A DNA stretch of 64,000 nucleotides, from assembly GCA_009809945.1 (NCBI GenBank), contig WTPW01000712.1:88059-152058 (forward strand). The letters are read 5' to 3'. The notes beneath the pieces were generated by a model, which searched no databases, was not told the origin of the DNA, and worked only from the letters and a program-made list of their open reading frames with translations. The stretch is from Gigaspora margarita (Eukaryota; Glomeromycota; Glomeromycetes; Diversisporales; Gigasporaceae). Of this stretch, positions 1 to 13,500 are shown in pieces. Both the position numbers and the translations under genes were made by a program. The number at the start of each line of letters is the position of its first letter. Position 1 is the stretch's first letter.

Positions 1-235
1 AATTGGCACTACTTAATAATAATAACTAGGTTAATGCATTGCATTGTTTATCTGGAGCCCATAGCCTGTTCTGAAAACATCCGTTATCTGTTTATTTTCA
101 GGCTGATCCGTGTTGATATATTGTTTCTTATTGGGCAATAAATAAATGACGTCACTGGAAATAATAACACACAAATTCTGGTCCATTACTCCTCCATTAG
201 AGTTCTCCGCTTCGCTCCGGACAATAATAATAATA
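1..235 (+). repeat. Dispersed repeat ending in an (AAT)n tail
   Basis: The block ends in CTCCGCTTCGCTCCGGAC followed by an AAT run at 225-238. A diverged relative lies at 47990-48255: both contain a block like AATGCAT-GCATTGT-TCTGGAGC and end in a CTCCGCTT-like block before GGACAATAAT. In the second copy CGCTTCGCTCCGG reads TGCTTTATGCTGG, so the CpGs are lost. A trinucleotide tail would suit a SINE-like retroposon, but I see no A/B box and the 5' edge is outside the window. Confidence 0.4.
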
Positions 236-249
236 ATACAAACTAATTT

Positions 250-860
250 ACCATTTCTCCATTAACAATATAAACTGCAATGGTTTATTCCATAATTACA
301 TGATGTATGTTACTAGAATAACTTGTAAGGTTTGTAACAAAATTTTTTTATAGTGGCTAATGATGCCCTTAATGCAAATTGACTCAATTTTAACTACATA
401 TTATAGTCATCAACTTCCATTTATTATGTACATATTATAATATTAAAATATGGATAACGTTAATAACATGCATTAGTAAATCACATACTGTGTATTGCAA
501 GAATGGTAAGGTTATAACAGTAACTCAAAATAGAAACTATAATAATTTCAATGCGAACTAACTGAACTCTAACCATAATATAATAATTAGAATAACAAGC
601 AAGTTTTGTATAGAAATTTGTTACAGTAATTATTGATAGTAACTACTATAATTTTGATACAAACTCAACCCTTAAAATGTATTATCTGTTGGGTAAGTTT
701 GTAAAGAATTTTTTATAGTAATTTATAATAGAAATTATGATAACTTTAATACAAACTATTCACCTTTTTGTTATTACTAATATAAATAACACAGTAAGGT
801 TTGTAACAAAATTTTTACAGTTACTAACAATGCCCTTAATTAACTTATGTCCCATTTCTG
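250..860 (+). repeat. Degenerate ~110-bp satellite, locus 1
   Basis: Phrases such as AGAATAACAAGCAAGTTTTG, AATTTTTTATAGTAATTTA, and AATAGAAATTATGATAA recur with an uneven spacing of roughly 90-150 bp. The same unit occurs at 61745-64000 in this orientation and at 43480-44880 in reverse. No coding content is seen. Confidence 0.6.
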
Positions 861-864
861 GTTT

Positions 865-1775
865 TAGCATGCAGCTATCTTATTTGATTTGTTCTATTAA
901 AACTGATTGCTTTTTGGTAAAAAAGAGTATTCATTTTATTATTAGAGCTTGGTGCTACAGAGAAGAGGAAAATTAACAAAATTTTAAAATTAATTTTTTT
1001 ATATAAATTAATTTTGAATACAATTAGTATCATTTTTTGCTGACTCAAAAGTAGTTGTATTAATAAAATTTTGAAATATAGATCTTCAAAATTTATAATT
1101 TCTTATAGCTTATTATAAAATTTATAACATAAAAATTGATTTCCAAAGATCTTTTTTTTTGTTGATTTTCCTCTTTTGTAAACCTAGCCCATTAGATCTT
1201 TGATTATTTCTATAATTGTTTTAAAAAATATTAATTTGACTATTATTATTTTTTTAAGCTTTTTTTGTTCTTTGTGTTCAGTTGCTTGGAGTTGGTACCG
1301 AACCAAATCCTAAAGTTTGGGTTTTAGATTAAAGTTTTGAATACTTATTTGAAACTTGAAACTTCACCCAAAACCTCATTTGAAATCGAGACCTCATCTG
1401 AAAACCAAAAACTAAAGCAAGCCTCCATATACATTGATTGCATTGATGTATTATATCGCTTTCAATCATACATCAAATGCACTGATATATGCTATAAACT
1501 TTTCAATATTCATCAATTGTACTGATGTACTTTATGTTATATACCTTCTTAAATAATTTAATAAAGTTTGAATGTCTAGTGCTATTTGGACTGAAATGCA
1601 TCAAACAATTATATTGTATGTGTGTAGTTTTTTTCATTATTATGATTCATATGTATGACATAAAAGACATAATTCTGGAATTTATATTCTGACAATAAAT
1701 GTTACTTTTGCAAGTCTCAGTTTTTTTTTACTTACTACATAAAAATTGAATGCAATATTATGTAATAACTAGATA
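865..1775 (+). repeat. Dispersed repeat B, copy 1 (older)
   Basis: It aligns end to end with 39549-40190 once the MITE at 945-1190 is removed. Shared landmarks are AACTGATTGCTT-TTGGTAAA, GTTGCTTGGAGTTGGTACCG and TGAATGCAATATTATGTAAT. Most differences are CpG in the other copy and TpG or CpA here. No protein is apparent. Confidence 0.75.
945..1190. mobile_element. 246-bp MITE with 4-bp TSD ATTA
   Basis: The ends are GAGCTTGGTGCTACAG and the reverse complement of AACCTAGCCC, so the TIR is close to GGGCTAGGTGCTAG. ATTA flanks both sides (941-944 and 1191-1194). The paralogous site at 39.6 kb lacks the insert. A second family member is at 36203-36454. The superfamily is unknown to me; a 4-bp A/T duplication is not typical of hAT or mariner. 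Confidence 0.75.
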
Positions 1776-2039
1776 TGATCATGTGGCAGCTGTGCTACCA
1801 AATTTTAACCAACTAATATCATTAGATTTGTAGATAGTATATTAGTATATGATACAGTTAGATTGTTTATAATCAACTTAATTGCTAATCTAGCTAATAT
1901 CAATACTAATTGCTATATTAATTTATTATAAAGATAAGGAATAAGAGTTATAATAATTTTAACACACGCATTGAAATCTATACTTTGTCTTTAAAATGTT
2001 AAAAAAATACAACCAATTGCTGTTACATTTGTAGAACCT

Positions 2040-5000
2040 GGTATTATTGATGAAAACTATCACTATGGACCTTTTTCACAATTTTGGTAGCGAGAAAATA
2101 CTATAAATAATAATAATAAATTTTTTTTATTTCCAATTCATATTGGACAAAAAACTTTTACTATTCTTAATAGACAAAAATTTGTTGTTACAGTAGTTAT
2201 TGGTTATTCAACTATATCTTTTTTACCTGGTTATCAATGTTCTTGTAATGATATTTTTTCAGAAATAGTTGCTGATCCAAGTACGGCTATTTCTATAGTA
2301 TATACAAAATTATTCAAAACTAAAACCCATTATTCAGGACCACTTTGTAATTGGATAGACTAATGAAAAAATTATATCACATCTTTTATTTGATATTAAT
2401 TTTTGTCCATTTTTAATTTTTTTGGATAGTAAAAATATAATTTTTGTATTTGGAATTGGTTCATCATCATTACAAGATTTTAAAAAGGGAGAACCTGGTA
2501 TAAATCCTCTTTAATTTGTGAATATTGCTCTAAAAAAATATTATTTGTTTCAATTATAGATGATTTATATTGTTTTCTTGAAATTTATCAAGAATTTCAG
2601 TTAATAAATCATATTAGAGGACAAACACCTGATGAAGTATGGCATTCAATTGGTATAACGAAGTTTAATAGCACCCAAATTTTTGGTTTAGAACATTCAA
2701 CAAACCAACTATATCTTCAGCAACATTATTTTTCTATATGTATTCCTGCTAATTGGAAGAATTATAATCTAATAAAAGAACTTTTTGATTATTATTTAGA
2801 AATAAAGAACAATTGCAAATATTATATGGTATCAGTTCTTTGTTAATTGGACTAAAAATGAAAGCCAAATAATAGAGTTAACTACTAGTCTACAAGAAAT
2901 ACATCCACCAAATTATCAATTTAGCAATCGAGAATTTAGTGCTTGGCAAACTTTAATTTGAGCTGCTAGTGGACATAATATAACTTTATAGTCACACAAT
3001 AAATCAGAGGTTTGAATTTTATTATTTAAACAAGATTGTTTAAATTATTGTAATAACAAATTTTATTAGTTTCAGATTTGGACCTATGCTAATCCACCTG
3101 ATAAAGATAAAGAAACAATGCAAATCTTGTATAAAATGGGTTTTTAACACCAATTCCAAAGCATATACCTAACAATACACTAACATTTTGAACATGTTTT
3201 CAATGTGCACTTTCTAACAATAAAAAAATCAAGATAGTAAACAATGTATACTATCAATTATTGCAATTGAATTTACATATTCTGAATTAGAATCTAATTT
3301 GAATGTAAGAAATTTTAATTTTAAATTTATTATTAATAAATATTAATAGATTTTAATTTATTATAAAATAATAAGTTTGGATGACATATAATTTATGAAT
3401 CCCAAAAATATGCAATAACTAATGGATGTGGTGCACTGCCACTTCACAAACCAATTATTCATCGTGTTCGATTTTCTCAAAAAAATTTAATACAATTTGA
3501 TCAATTTTTTATACACAAAGATAATATTTCACAAAGTAGTTACAAAACTGATACTTCAACTGGCCTGCCTGTAGTATACTTGCATGATACAAAAAAAGGC
3601 TTGTAGAAAAAGTTTCATGAAGAGTTTCCAAATAGAATGCGCCATACTGCATTTATGGCACATTTAAAAGATAAACAATTTTTATATAAAGAGAATTTAG
3701 GTGGACTTCGTAATACATGAAATGAATGCGGTTATGAAGTGTTTGAAGATATTAGATCATTAGTTGATAAATATATAGTAAATGTGACATACAGAGTATA
3801 AATATTATTATTTTTGTTTTTATTTAATTTATAATTAACTTACATTATTAATATAAACTAATTATTTAAAAATAGAAAGAATTAATTAAAAACATGGAAT
3901 ACTTACAATGGTATTTATGAAAAGACTATGCAAAAACTTTTAGTAACCAAGCAAGGTGTTCCAATTTACATTTTGTGTATTAGTCATTGTCTTGCACATG
4001 CATTTGGAAATTGTAACTATCCGTATCCTAATATATACAAAGAATGAAAAATCTTTTTGAATTTTTTGATCAATTACAAAAAAAGTTAGATATTAAGCAG
4101 CACGAATTTTTAATAAATTATCAAAATTGATTAGTAGCCTTTATAGCTCATCATGCATGTAGAACTTATTTGAATACATAGCTAACCGCTAAACTTGAGT
4201 CTTTAGATCATAATGGGGACTTATTCTTTAAATTTCAAAATGCGAATTAATTTTCAAAGTGCATGTGAAACTAAAGAAGATTTTTTTGGTAAATGGAAAT
4301 GGACCTTACATACTGTTCTTGTATATTAAAAGAACCAAGATGAAAAATTAAATATACAAGTATTTGATCATTGGTCAGATGATACTCATCAAGATGCATG
4401 GTTTGCAGCTTCATCACTCAATATGGTTATAGAAATTATTAATCCAAAACCACAGTAGATATCAATAGTGTTAAACAATGGCCCATATTACAGAAATACA
4501 GAATTAATATTAATTATATGTCATTGGAAAGAATGGTACGATATTAACCCTTAAAAATGGATTTTTCTTGAAGCGGAAGACGCCAAATCTATAATTGACT
4601 CATATCATATACAGTTTTGGTACAGTCATGTTTTAAATTTATATATAATATAATTTAATCATATTAATATTTTAGATTATACATTTGATAAAAAGATGGG
4701 TCAAGTTAGGCTATGATATTAAATCAGGAGAAGATATAGAAAATACGATAAAAATTTATCAGAAATGCATGTAGCTTATCTTGAGCCAGATCGTAATTTA
4801 GGTAATAATACGTAAGATTTTATTTATATGAAAACTAGTTAAAATTAAAAATTTAATACATAGACTTATTAATTTTAACTGAGAATTGTAGTTTTTAACA
4901 AAATACAAAGACTTATTAATTATGGGTTTAAAAACTATTAAATACTAGTTTTTTAGCATTGAATTAATCTGTTTATTCAAATTATATTTAGAGAAAAAAA

Positions 5001-5140
5001 TTAGGCACACTTTCGGGAATCTCAACATGGTATGAATTTACATGGTCCAAAACTGATGATAATGCAAGATATATCTGTGCACAATCTTTACCAAGATTTG
5101 GGCTCTTGCATAAATTTAGCCCTCATCTGCAAATTTTATA
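2040..5140 (+). pseudogene. Decayed DDE-transposase-like gene of a repeated fungal family
   Basis: The plus strand carries fragments of one long protein in order. They include a stretch reading PNYQFSNREFSAWQTL near 2.91 kb, KPIIHRVRFSQKNL near 3.45 kb, and SSYKTDTSTGLPVVYLHD followed by RMRHTAFMAHL near 3.54-3.67 kb. Next come a Cys pair NECGYEVF at 3.72 kb, FDHWSDDTHQDAWFAAS at 4.36 kb, NNGPHYRNTELI at 4.47 kb, FLEAEDAKSIIDSYH at 4.57 kb and SLPRFGLLHKFSPHLQ at 5.09 kb. The order D, (D/N)NG, E resembles an rve/DDE nuclease core. I recall this protein as abundant in Glomeromycotina genomes, but I know no formal name. AT-rich introns seem to lie near 3.30-3.40 and 3.80-3.90 kb. Many stops break the reading frame, for example TGA at 3189 and 4128 and TAG at 3604 and 4456, and the second acidic residue reads Asn. 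It is not functional as it stands. Confidence 0.65.
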
Positions 5141-5144
5141 TATA

Positions 5145-5345
5145 GATATTAATCATTATATAACACTTAATCGTTTTATATTGATTATAAAATATCGTTA
5201 TATATTGATTAATTGGATAAAAATCGATATATATCTAAATCGATATATATCATTTTTTTATATTAAATCATTATATATCTATAAATCGATTATAATCAGA
5301 ATTATTTGAAATGATATATAATGATTAACAGATCTTTACCGATTA
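5145..5345. repeat. ATCGATATATATC-type AT palindromic repeat
   Basis: Imperfect repeats of the dyad GATATATATC and of AATCGAT lie just downstream of the transposase-like pseudogene and end at the first assembly gap. Related motifs form the tandem block at 7014-7215. Confidence 0.5.
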
Positions 5346-5376
5346 TATAATGTTTTGACTGTCACCAGGTAAAAAA

Positions 5377-5595
5377 NNNNNNNNNNNNNNNNNNNNNNNN
5401 NNNNNNNNNNNNNNNNNNNNNNNNNNNNNNNNNNNNNNNNNNNNNNNNNNNNNNNNNNNNNNNNNNNNNNNNNNNNNNNNNNNNNNNNNNNNNNNNNNNN
5501 NNNNNNNNNNNNNNNNNNNNNNNNNNNNNNNNNNNNNNNNNNNNNNNNNNNNNNNNNNNNNNNNNNNNNNNNNNNNNNNNNNNNNNNNNNNNNNN
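5377..5595. other. Assembly gap (219 N)
   Basis: A run of N. The sequence on the two sides differs in character: ATCGATATATATC repeats on the left and AT-rich single-copy-like sequence on the right. Confidence 0.99.
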
Positions 5596-5739
5596 TTTTA
5601 ATATTTCAAATTGTTTCGAAATAGTTTAAAAATAGAAAATCAAGCTAGATCAGTAGATCTGTACCCTAGATCATATCAAGAACACGTTTGACTAATATTT
5701 TTGAAATGGTTCAAATTTTTCGATGATCATGGTACAAAA

Positions 5740-6720
5740 TCAGATTAGATATTTGTTTATTTTTTTTGCTTATAATTTAGATCTTCTATCAATTTTACAT
5801 TGTTTTTTCATTTTCGTTTTCGTTTTCATTTTGATATTTTTTTGGTTCATTTTATTTCATTTAGTTTTGTTTAGTTTTATTTTGTTTTTTATTTTTTTCT
5901 TTATTATTATTTAATTTTTTTATTTTATTTTTACAACAAATACCAACCCTAACTTTTGGAAATCTAATGACCTTTCGAAACTATGCACAAGCCAACTCAG
6001 CCTTTCGAAACTTTGCAAGAATACACAATTGCTTTCTCAAGCAATTTGTAAATTTTCAAGAATGCCTCTTTAAAGAAATAAAGGTTTAGTTAGTGCTTCA
6101 TTTATTTTTTTGTTTGACGTTATTGTTTGTTTTTGTTTTTATTTTTTTTTATTTTTTTTTTAATATTCTGCCAATTTGTAAGGAAAATAACATAGGTTTT
6201 TTGATACTTTGCAAGCAAACCCAGACTTTTCTGCCACTTTGCAAGAATATATACAACTTAATTTCTATCACGAACTCTACATTAGAGAAATGGAGATTTG
6301 GGGTTTTATTTTTTTTATTCAGTTTGCTTACATTCCGTTTTTTTTGTTTGTTTTCTTTTTACTTTTTCTTTAATTTTTATTTTTTTATTATTCCAGCACA
6401 ATGTGAAAACCTTCAACGATTTCTGAATTACAAGAAATGAACTCTTACTTTAGGGAAATAGAGATTTGAGGCTTTGTTTTTTTTTATTTAGTTTGCTTAC
6501 ATTATTATTTTTTGTTTGTTTTTCTTTTTTTTTACTTATTCTTTTAAGTTTATTTTATTTATTCCTGACTTTCTTCTAAACTTTGCAAGAAAACGATCTA
6601 ACTTTTCTGGTACTTACAAGAACAACAACTCTAACTTCTCTGACACTTTGCAAGAAGTAGTGAATATGAGCGAATATAATAGTAGATGTAATAAAGTGCG
6701 AAAGTAGTTAAAAATTATTA
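5740..6720 (+). repeat. T-rich repeat block with recurrent TTTGCAAGAA
   Basis: Long T-rich stretches alternate with the phrase ACTTTGCAAGAA (about 6010, 6230, 6580 and 6650). A roughly 168-bp unit is duplicated: GAGAAATGGAGATTTGGGG at 6283 and GGGAAATAGAGATTTGAGG at 6451 start two copies that both run into TTTAGTTTGCTTACATT-like sequence. The Phe-rich reading frames here are by-products of poly-T. A related TTCTTGCAAAGTGC repeat occurs at 52.8 kb. Confidence 0.55.
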
Positions 6721-7013
6721 CTATTTTTTTGTTTTTGTTTTTTTTTGTTATTTTTTTTGAGGGGTTTTCTTTTTGGTTTTTCATTTTTTTTTATAATAAT
6801 ATATAATAAAAATATATACATAACATAATATAATATATAATAATAATTAATAAATAAATTTTATATTAAATTGCGAAAACTTGCAAATATTGATTATTTA
6901 ATTTAAAATATAATATATAATAATAATAAATAAAAAAAATAAAATTTATAATAAATTGTGAAACCTTGTGAGCATGATTATGTAAATATAATAATTATTA
7001 ATTGATATCATAT

Positions 7014-7215
7014 TAGATATATATCGATTACTATCACTATTGATAATAATCGGCAGGGGTGTTGATTATCAATATATATCTAGTTAATCGATATATATCT
7101 AGTAGATATATATCGATTAACCGGATATATATCGATTACTATCACTATCGATAATAATCAGCAGGGGTATTGATCATCGATATATATCTTATCAGTTAGT
7201 AATCAATATATATCT
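7014..7215. repeat. 108-bp tandem duplication of a dyad-rich unit
   Basis: GATTACTATCACTAT starts at 7026 and again at 7134, followed in each unit by GATAATAATC, GCAGGGGT and ATATATATCT. The units contain GATATATATC dyads in both orientations. The two copies differ by a few transitions. Confidence 0.65.
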
Positions 7216-7394
7216 ATATATAAAATTTGCTGTTGCTTAACAACTGCAAAAATTATAAAAGATTATTTTTTCAAAAAACTGAACCCATCTTCAACAGTAC
7301 ACACACAACCAGAAAAAACCTGGACCACTTTTCATACTTTTATTCAAGGTATTTTTATATATTTGAATATAACATAACTTATCTATACATAACA

Positions 7395-8045
7395 AAATTT
7401 TCTTAGATTAAGGTGAGAAAGAAATAATGAATCAAGATGATATAAGACTCATTATTATTTTATTTATATACCGTTTAACTCTGTTAATATCTAGCTAATA
7501 AATAATTTGTATTAACAGAGCATAAATAGTAACAAAGATTTAAATTCAGAAAATATAACAGATATGGATATAGATGCTCTATCTAGAAAGTTATATTTAC
7601 TATATCTTTTACTAGTCCAAATTAGAAAGTCGATAATCAATTTTTGCTATTTGACTTTTAATTTTGATAATGTTTATAATCTTTATTTTAGCTACTCGAT
7701 ATTTGTTTTAGGTTGGGCACTATAAGAAAATCTCAAATTCAATCAAAAAGATCCAGTAAAGCGACTAACTGAAAAAGTAAAAGAATTATTAGGGGTTATG
7801 TTTCATTCTGGAGCAACCGATGCAAAAAATTAAAAATGGATGCAGCAGAGATGCATATAGAATTATTACAATGTGCACAGCAGAGAGAAATTGAATACCA
7901 AAATGTACCCAAGGTACCTACTATAACTAATTGGATTAAAAGAACATCTCACGTGATGAAACAAAGTATGACTTTACAATTTTTGGAGAAGACTAAAGCC
8001 TGAATTTCAAACAACCCATGAACTACTATAAAATTCTTGAAGCCT
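7395..8045 (+). pseudogene. Fragment of a repeated fungal protein, unknown function
   Basis: At 7735-8050 the plus strand reads DPVKRLTEKVKELLGVMF, then, after one frame change, KMDAAEMHIELLQCAQ, NVPKVPTITNWIKRTSHVMK and QSMTLQFLEK. Stops lie at 8001-8003 and 8019-8021, at positions where the context (A-x-ISNNP-x-TTIKF) suggests Trp. I recall very similar short regulatory-looking proteins in large numbers in Rhizophagus-type genomes but know no function. The upstream part (7395-7720) has probable exon-intron structure. No start codon can be fixed, and only this central region is recognisable. Confidence 0.45.
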
Positions 8046-9865
8046 ATACCATTGGATCATTGGATGTAGTTGGTTTATAATAATAAATAATAGTTATAAT
8101 ACAACATTAGCAGTGATTTGTAAATATTAAACATTTACTGTTATTTTTTGTAGAGTATACAGTATTTCATTTGATAAAGTATCTAGATCTCTGAAGTTTG
8201 GACATTTGAAAACTAGACAGAAGCATATATAAATTGCATTCTAAATCTAATGGAGTCAAAAAAAATATGAAGATATTCATTAACTCATTAGAACAAAAAT
8301 TGTAGAATTAAAATAGAAAAGATAACAAATGCATTTATTAGTTTGCTGAAAAAATGGTAGTGAAATTGAGGTTGAAAGGATGAATATAAGAATATATGGT
8401 ATTTGCTAATTATAATGAGTCTATTACAGAATTGGATTCATTATTAAAATTCATTGAATTATAAAAAAATCAATATAGGTATTTGGCACTCAAAAAACTT
8501 ATTCATGAAGTTTTGAAAATTTAGTTACCAAATTATGTATTAATTAATCAATAATAAGTTTGAAAATAGGTGAACTTCTGACCCATATTAATAGCATGTC
8601 TATATTTTCTACTAGTTAACCCAATTTACATATACTAGTTGACATTGGAATTATATATAATGTCAAATTCTGAGGTATTTCATAAATTTGCCACATTGGG
8701 GTCTTATTAGATTTGTTCACTACAAAATTTGGTTTATTGATTTTTTTTTTGGCATCAGAAGGAGGGAATTGACCTTATTAGTTATGTAACGGCTATGATA
8801 GCCACAATTAAGACCTCTCTCCAAAAAAAATTTATGATATCATATGATGAATAAATTAAATAAACCACTATAATAGTTCTTTTTTTATTCTACATTCTCT
8901 GAATACAAATTATTACAAATACAAGATTTTCTAAACTCGAGCTTATACTTGAAAGAACTGTATAGAAAATACATAGTAAGGAAATATAACCCACCTAACC
9001 AATTCAAAAAAAAATTTATTATAAGTCAGGGTAACTAAGAAATATAACATTACAAAATATAAAGAATTCAATATCAACTAAATTTTTTATAGTCAGTCGG
9101 TCGATTGAAAATTAATTATAATTTGTACTAAATAAAAAATGAAATATCTGCAAATCATAGTTTTAACTATAAAAAAAAATCCTCTTACTAGCTATTGAAG
9201 GCTTGTCTCTTTCCAATGCATGCTTGACTATATTGTTAAAAACAAAGTCAATAAGCAAAATATTTTTGCCGTGGGTAAAACTACAAAGAATAAAAAACAA
9301 TATTTACATACATAAAAAGCTAATTAGTTCTGAAGATCAAACAGAACAAGTTTAATTAAGAGAATGCAACACAAGGTACAGAATGTGTATTAGGCTAGCT
9401 GTGTTAGTCTGATTTCTCTAATTTTTTCAATGCTCAAATAAATATTGAAGCAAAAATCAGTAAAGTTATATAAGTCTAATAATATATGCATTATAATCAG
9501 AAGAAATTGCTAATAGTCTTACTTGACTTGGTCATAATAAATCTATGATCTGTTTATATTGAACATGCTCAAGAACGAGACAAGGCTAACTTTTTTTATA
9601 TAGCATTAAATGTTGAGTATTGTGTTACAATTTTGTACTACCAAAATGCAAATATTTTTAATTTTTTGTACTCTATTTCTCTTTAGATATTTAGGGATAA
9701 AGTGATTTCTTAAAGGATTGTCCCCCAATTTCTTATATAAAATTAGTACCAACATTGCCAGATCAGCAATTAAATTTATCAAATTGACTAAACTAATATT
9801 TAAAAATTAGATTAGTATTATACCAAAATCAACTATTCATAGTATAAAACATATGTATAATAGGC
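8046..9865. other. AT-rich, no gene recognised
   Basis: Short, broken reading frames only. I see no TIR pair, tandem repeat or conserved protein motif. Confidence 0.5.
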
Positions 9866-9867
9866 TT

Positions 9868-10023
9868 GTTTCAAGCCAACCTTACATTTAATGTTTTGGT
9901 CTCACTTCACTCAACAGTTTAAGCTAGCCTTACATTTAATGTTTTGGCCTTGCTTCACTTAGTAGTTTAAGCTAGCCTTACATTTAATGTTTTGGCCTCG
10001 CTTTGCTCAGCAGTTTAAGCTAG
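9868..10023 (+). repeat. 48-bp minisatellite, left of the Polinton-like insertion
   Basis: About three units of 48 bp carry AGCTAGCCTTACATTTAATG and TTTTGGCCTCGCTT. The array continues on the far side of the 9.4-kb element at 19456-19710. The element therefore landed inside this array. Confidence 0.85.
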
Positions 10024-10542
10024 AGTAGGGCAAAATGGGAGTTCTGGAACACTTTTTTGGTACCCTGGGTACAAAAGTATTCATTTTGCTTTTTAATTGT
10101 CATATAAAGCCTATATTCTATAAAATCTCTTTAATACCTATATTAAAACCAGGGTACCAAAAATTATATAGCTTGAACTCACTATTTTTATATTTTATAA
10201 TCAAATTGGATAATGACAAAAAATTGATTGCATCATCACACCTGATATTATATACTATTCATCTATATATAAAACAAGGTACTAAAAATTAAGTATCTAT
10301 TTTCTTTTTATAATACTTTTGATAATGTTTAGCAACATAATAGCTTCTAGTATGATCTGAATATCGTTTACTTCCAGAATGAGTAGGTTTACCACAATCA
10401 GTACAAGGATAACGTCTAATAGCATTTTTATGAAGCCAATACCCTTTAGGATTCATACATGATCAACCGCATATCACTCCAGTATATAAAAGAAAATCAC
10501 ATATATATTCACCTAATTGCATTTTTATATATAGCTAGTACA
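10024..10542 (+). repeat. Left terminal inverted repeat of the Polinton-like element
   Basis: It matches the reverse complement of 18936-19455 over about 519 bp and ends where both arms read GCTAGTACA before diverging. It contains the mirrored copy of the small Cys-rich gene described at 18956-19189, here on the minus strand at about 10300-10535. Confidence 0.9.
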
Positions 10543-10599
10543 TATTAATTTTCAAATTGAATAAAAATATTTTATAAGTAACAGATAAGGAATTTCGTA

Positions 10600-13500
10600 C
10601 TAGCACCCATATACAAATTCATACTATTATTTTATTATGGTAGTACATACATGTAACAGATGTGGAAAAGATTTTCCTAAATTAGCAAAACTACGTATAC
10701 ATCTAGAACGGAAAAATCTATGTAGACCTAGCAATACCCCAAATCCTATTGTAGCTCCAATAACATTACCACTAAATCCAGTACAAATCCATGTTCCAGT
10801 AGGTAATTTAATCCAATTAGATGATACACTCTCATCACCTATTCAAAATATATCTTCAGACAATGTTTCTTCAAATCTACCCAAAATGATACAGAATGGT
10901 TCAATAATATGGAAGATAGATATAATATAATCACTGATGAAAACTGGCCTGAATTAGGTGGATCATTGCTCTATGACTATTCAAAAAAAAATATCATAAC
11001 TGTAGAAGGCAATTTTGGTGGTAAACCAGTAAGAAAAAATTATAAATTAACGAACAAAGAGTTAATATTCGAAGAATGCGAATCTAATTTTGATCCATTA
11101 AGACCCCATCAGAATGTAACATCAATGAGTTTATGGCAAGCAATTATTCCATCTCCTGATAATATAAAATATAGTTTTAATCACTATGTTGAGAATAGTA
11201 ATAAATATTTAGAAGCACCCTATATGCCACAACTTATAGCAAACGCTAGAGAACAAATTACAAGGGTACTTAAAGTCGAATTGTATAATAAAGATCAAAT
11301 AAAAACTGCATTAATTGCTCAATGCATATATCATGGGCATATTAGCAAGGAAAAAAGTACTAGAATTTCAACATATATAATTAGTCATCATAGAAGCCTC
11401 ATGCGTGTTATTCTTACAGAAGAAGATATTAATGAGCATATAAATTTATCTAAATCAGAAATAGATAATAAAATATTCACATTTATGAAATCAGGATCAG
11501 GATAGAATTTGGTAAGAATTGAAACATTAACTATTGAAGCTTATACTTTGCGAAGAACTGTTGGTGGATCATATATCTCGACTCCAAAAAAGCTTGCCAA
11601 TACCAAATGTACAATCAATCCTAATAATTCAAAAATAATTGATCCAGTTACAAATATGCCATCTGATAATTGTCTTCAAGGCGCATTAGCTTGTTATTTT
11701 GCTCATAAAGATGGACATAAAGAACACCTTGAACGAATATATACAAAAAAGGATTATAAGCAATACTTAGATATAGTCAATTTAGATGGAATCCCAATGC
11801 CTACTCCAATTTGCCCACGTATATTCAATAAGATAGAAGAGATGAATCCAGATATTTCAATTAATGTTTGGGGATGGAAAGAAGAAGTAGCAAAACCTAA
11901 AGCAGTATTTGCTAGTAAGAACTATAATAGACAACATATTATTGACCTCATGGCTCTTACAGATATTACTAAATCTGAAGATGATAAGTATGGGCAAAAA
12001 AACCACTTTCTTAGAATTAAAAATTTAGATGGGCTAGTTTTCAAAGATACCGCTCATCATGGTAAAAGATATATTTGTAAAAAATGTACTATAAGCTGGT
12101 CATCAGAAAAATCTCTAGCATATCATCAAAAGCACTGTTTTGGCTTAGGAGAAGCAACTCAAAAAGTCAAATTACCTACCAAGGATGTCAATGACTTTGA
12201 GAAGTTTAAGAACTATGGATGAATAATCAATGCTCCATGTGTTATTATAGCTGACTTTGAGGCTGATAATAAGAAATGCGATGAGAAATAGGGAGGTCAA
12301 ATGTGAAAGCTTGCAGAACAGAAGGCAAATAGCTTTTGCTATTTAGTCCATTGGATTGATACTGGAGATATAAGGTGTCCATATCTATATAGAGGAGAAA
12401 ATGCTACTCAGGAGTTTGTCAAAAGAATCGATAAGGAATTGGTCAAAATTAATAAAGTCTTAGCTATAAAACATGATAGAATTGAGACTTACAAAGACAA
12501 AAAGAAATTCAATGAAGCCGATAGTTGTTGGATATGTAAAGAAAAATTTATTATTGATAAAGATAAAGTCAAATGCTTAGGAAAATAAGGCATTATGGTT
12601 TAATAATAAGCTAAAAAATACCGCAAAGAATTCAGAAGATTATAAGACCTTAACAAAACAAATTGACAAGATAACTAAAGATATTAATAAAGCAAAGTCT
12701 ATGAACATAAAGGTTTGGGATCACTGTCATATTACAGGTAAGTTCCGAGGAGCCGCTCACAATGCCTGCAATCTCAATCTTCAAATTGAACCCTGGAAGA
12801 TGCCAATTCTAGTTATCTTTCATAACTTCTGAGGATATGATTCTCACTTGGTTTGTGAATCTGTTGGTCGATCAGTTAATGCACATCAGATCAAGGTTGT
12901 AGCTGAGACATTTGAGAGATACAAGACTATGAAAGTAGGTCAGCTAAAATATATAGATAGTATGCTGTTCATGAATAATAGCTTGGCAAATCTTATGAAA
13001 AATTTGGGTACTAACCACCCTATCACAAGCCAGCACTTTAAAGACTATTCTTCAGATCAAATTTCACTAGCAAGTCATAAAGAAGTTTCTCTTTATGAGT
13101 ATTTCGATTCACATGATAGATTTTTAGAGACTGAGCTTCCGCCAATTAATGAATTTAGTACACATCTTCATGGCAAAATTAGCCAAAAAGATTATGAGCA
13201 TGCCCAAAAAGTTTGGAAGGAATTTAACTGCAAGACTTTAGGTGACTATTATGACCTCTATCTTAAAATTGATGTACTTAGTCTTGCAGATATTTGGACC
13301 CAATTCCGAATGACATGTATGCAGTATTATGAGCTTGATCCTAGCCATTATGTTTCAGCACCTGCACTAGCTTGGGATGCTATGCTTAAAATGATGGGAG
13401 TTAAAATCGAGCTCTTTACAGATATGTCTATACATGATTTTACAGAAGATGCTAAGCGCGGAGGTATAGCTATAGCAGGTCATCGATATTTTAAAGCAAA

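Noticed and set aside
5723-6707. Phe/Leu-rich frames that look like membrane proteins
   Set aside because: They follow the T-rich repeat block and have no conserved features.
10035-10292. An 85-residue frame (MGVLEHFFGTLGTKVF) found at both ends of the Polinton-like element
   Set aside because: It is repeated only because it lies in the inverted terminal repeats, it starts a few bases from the terminus, and it has no recognisable motif. The convergent Cys-rich frame is the better gene candidate.
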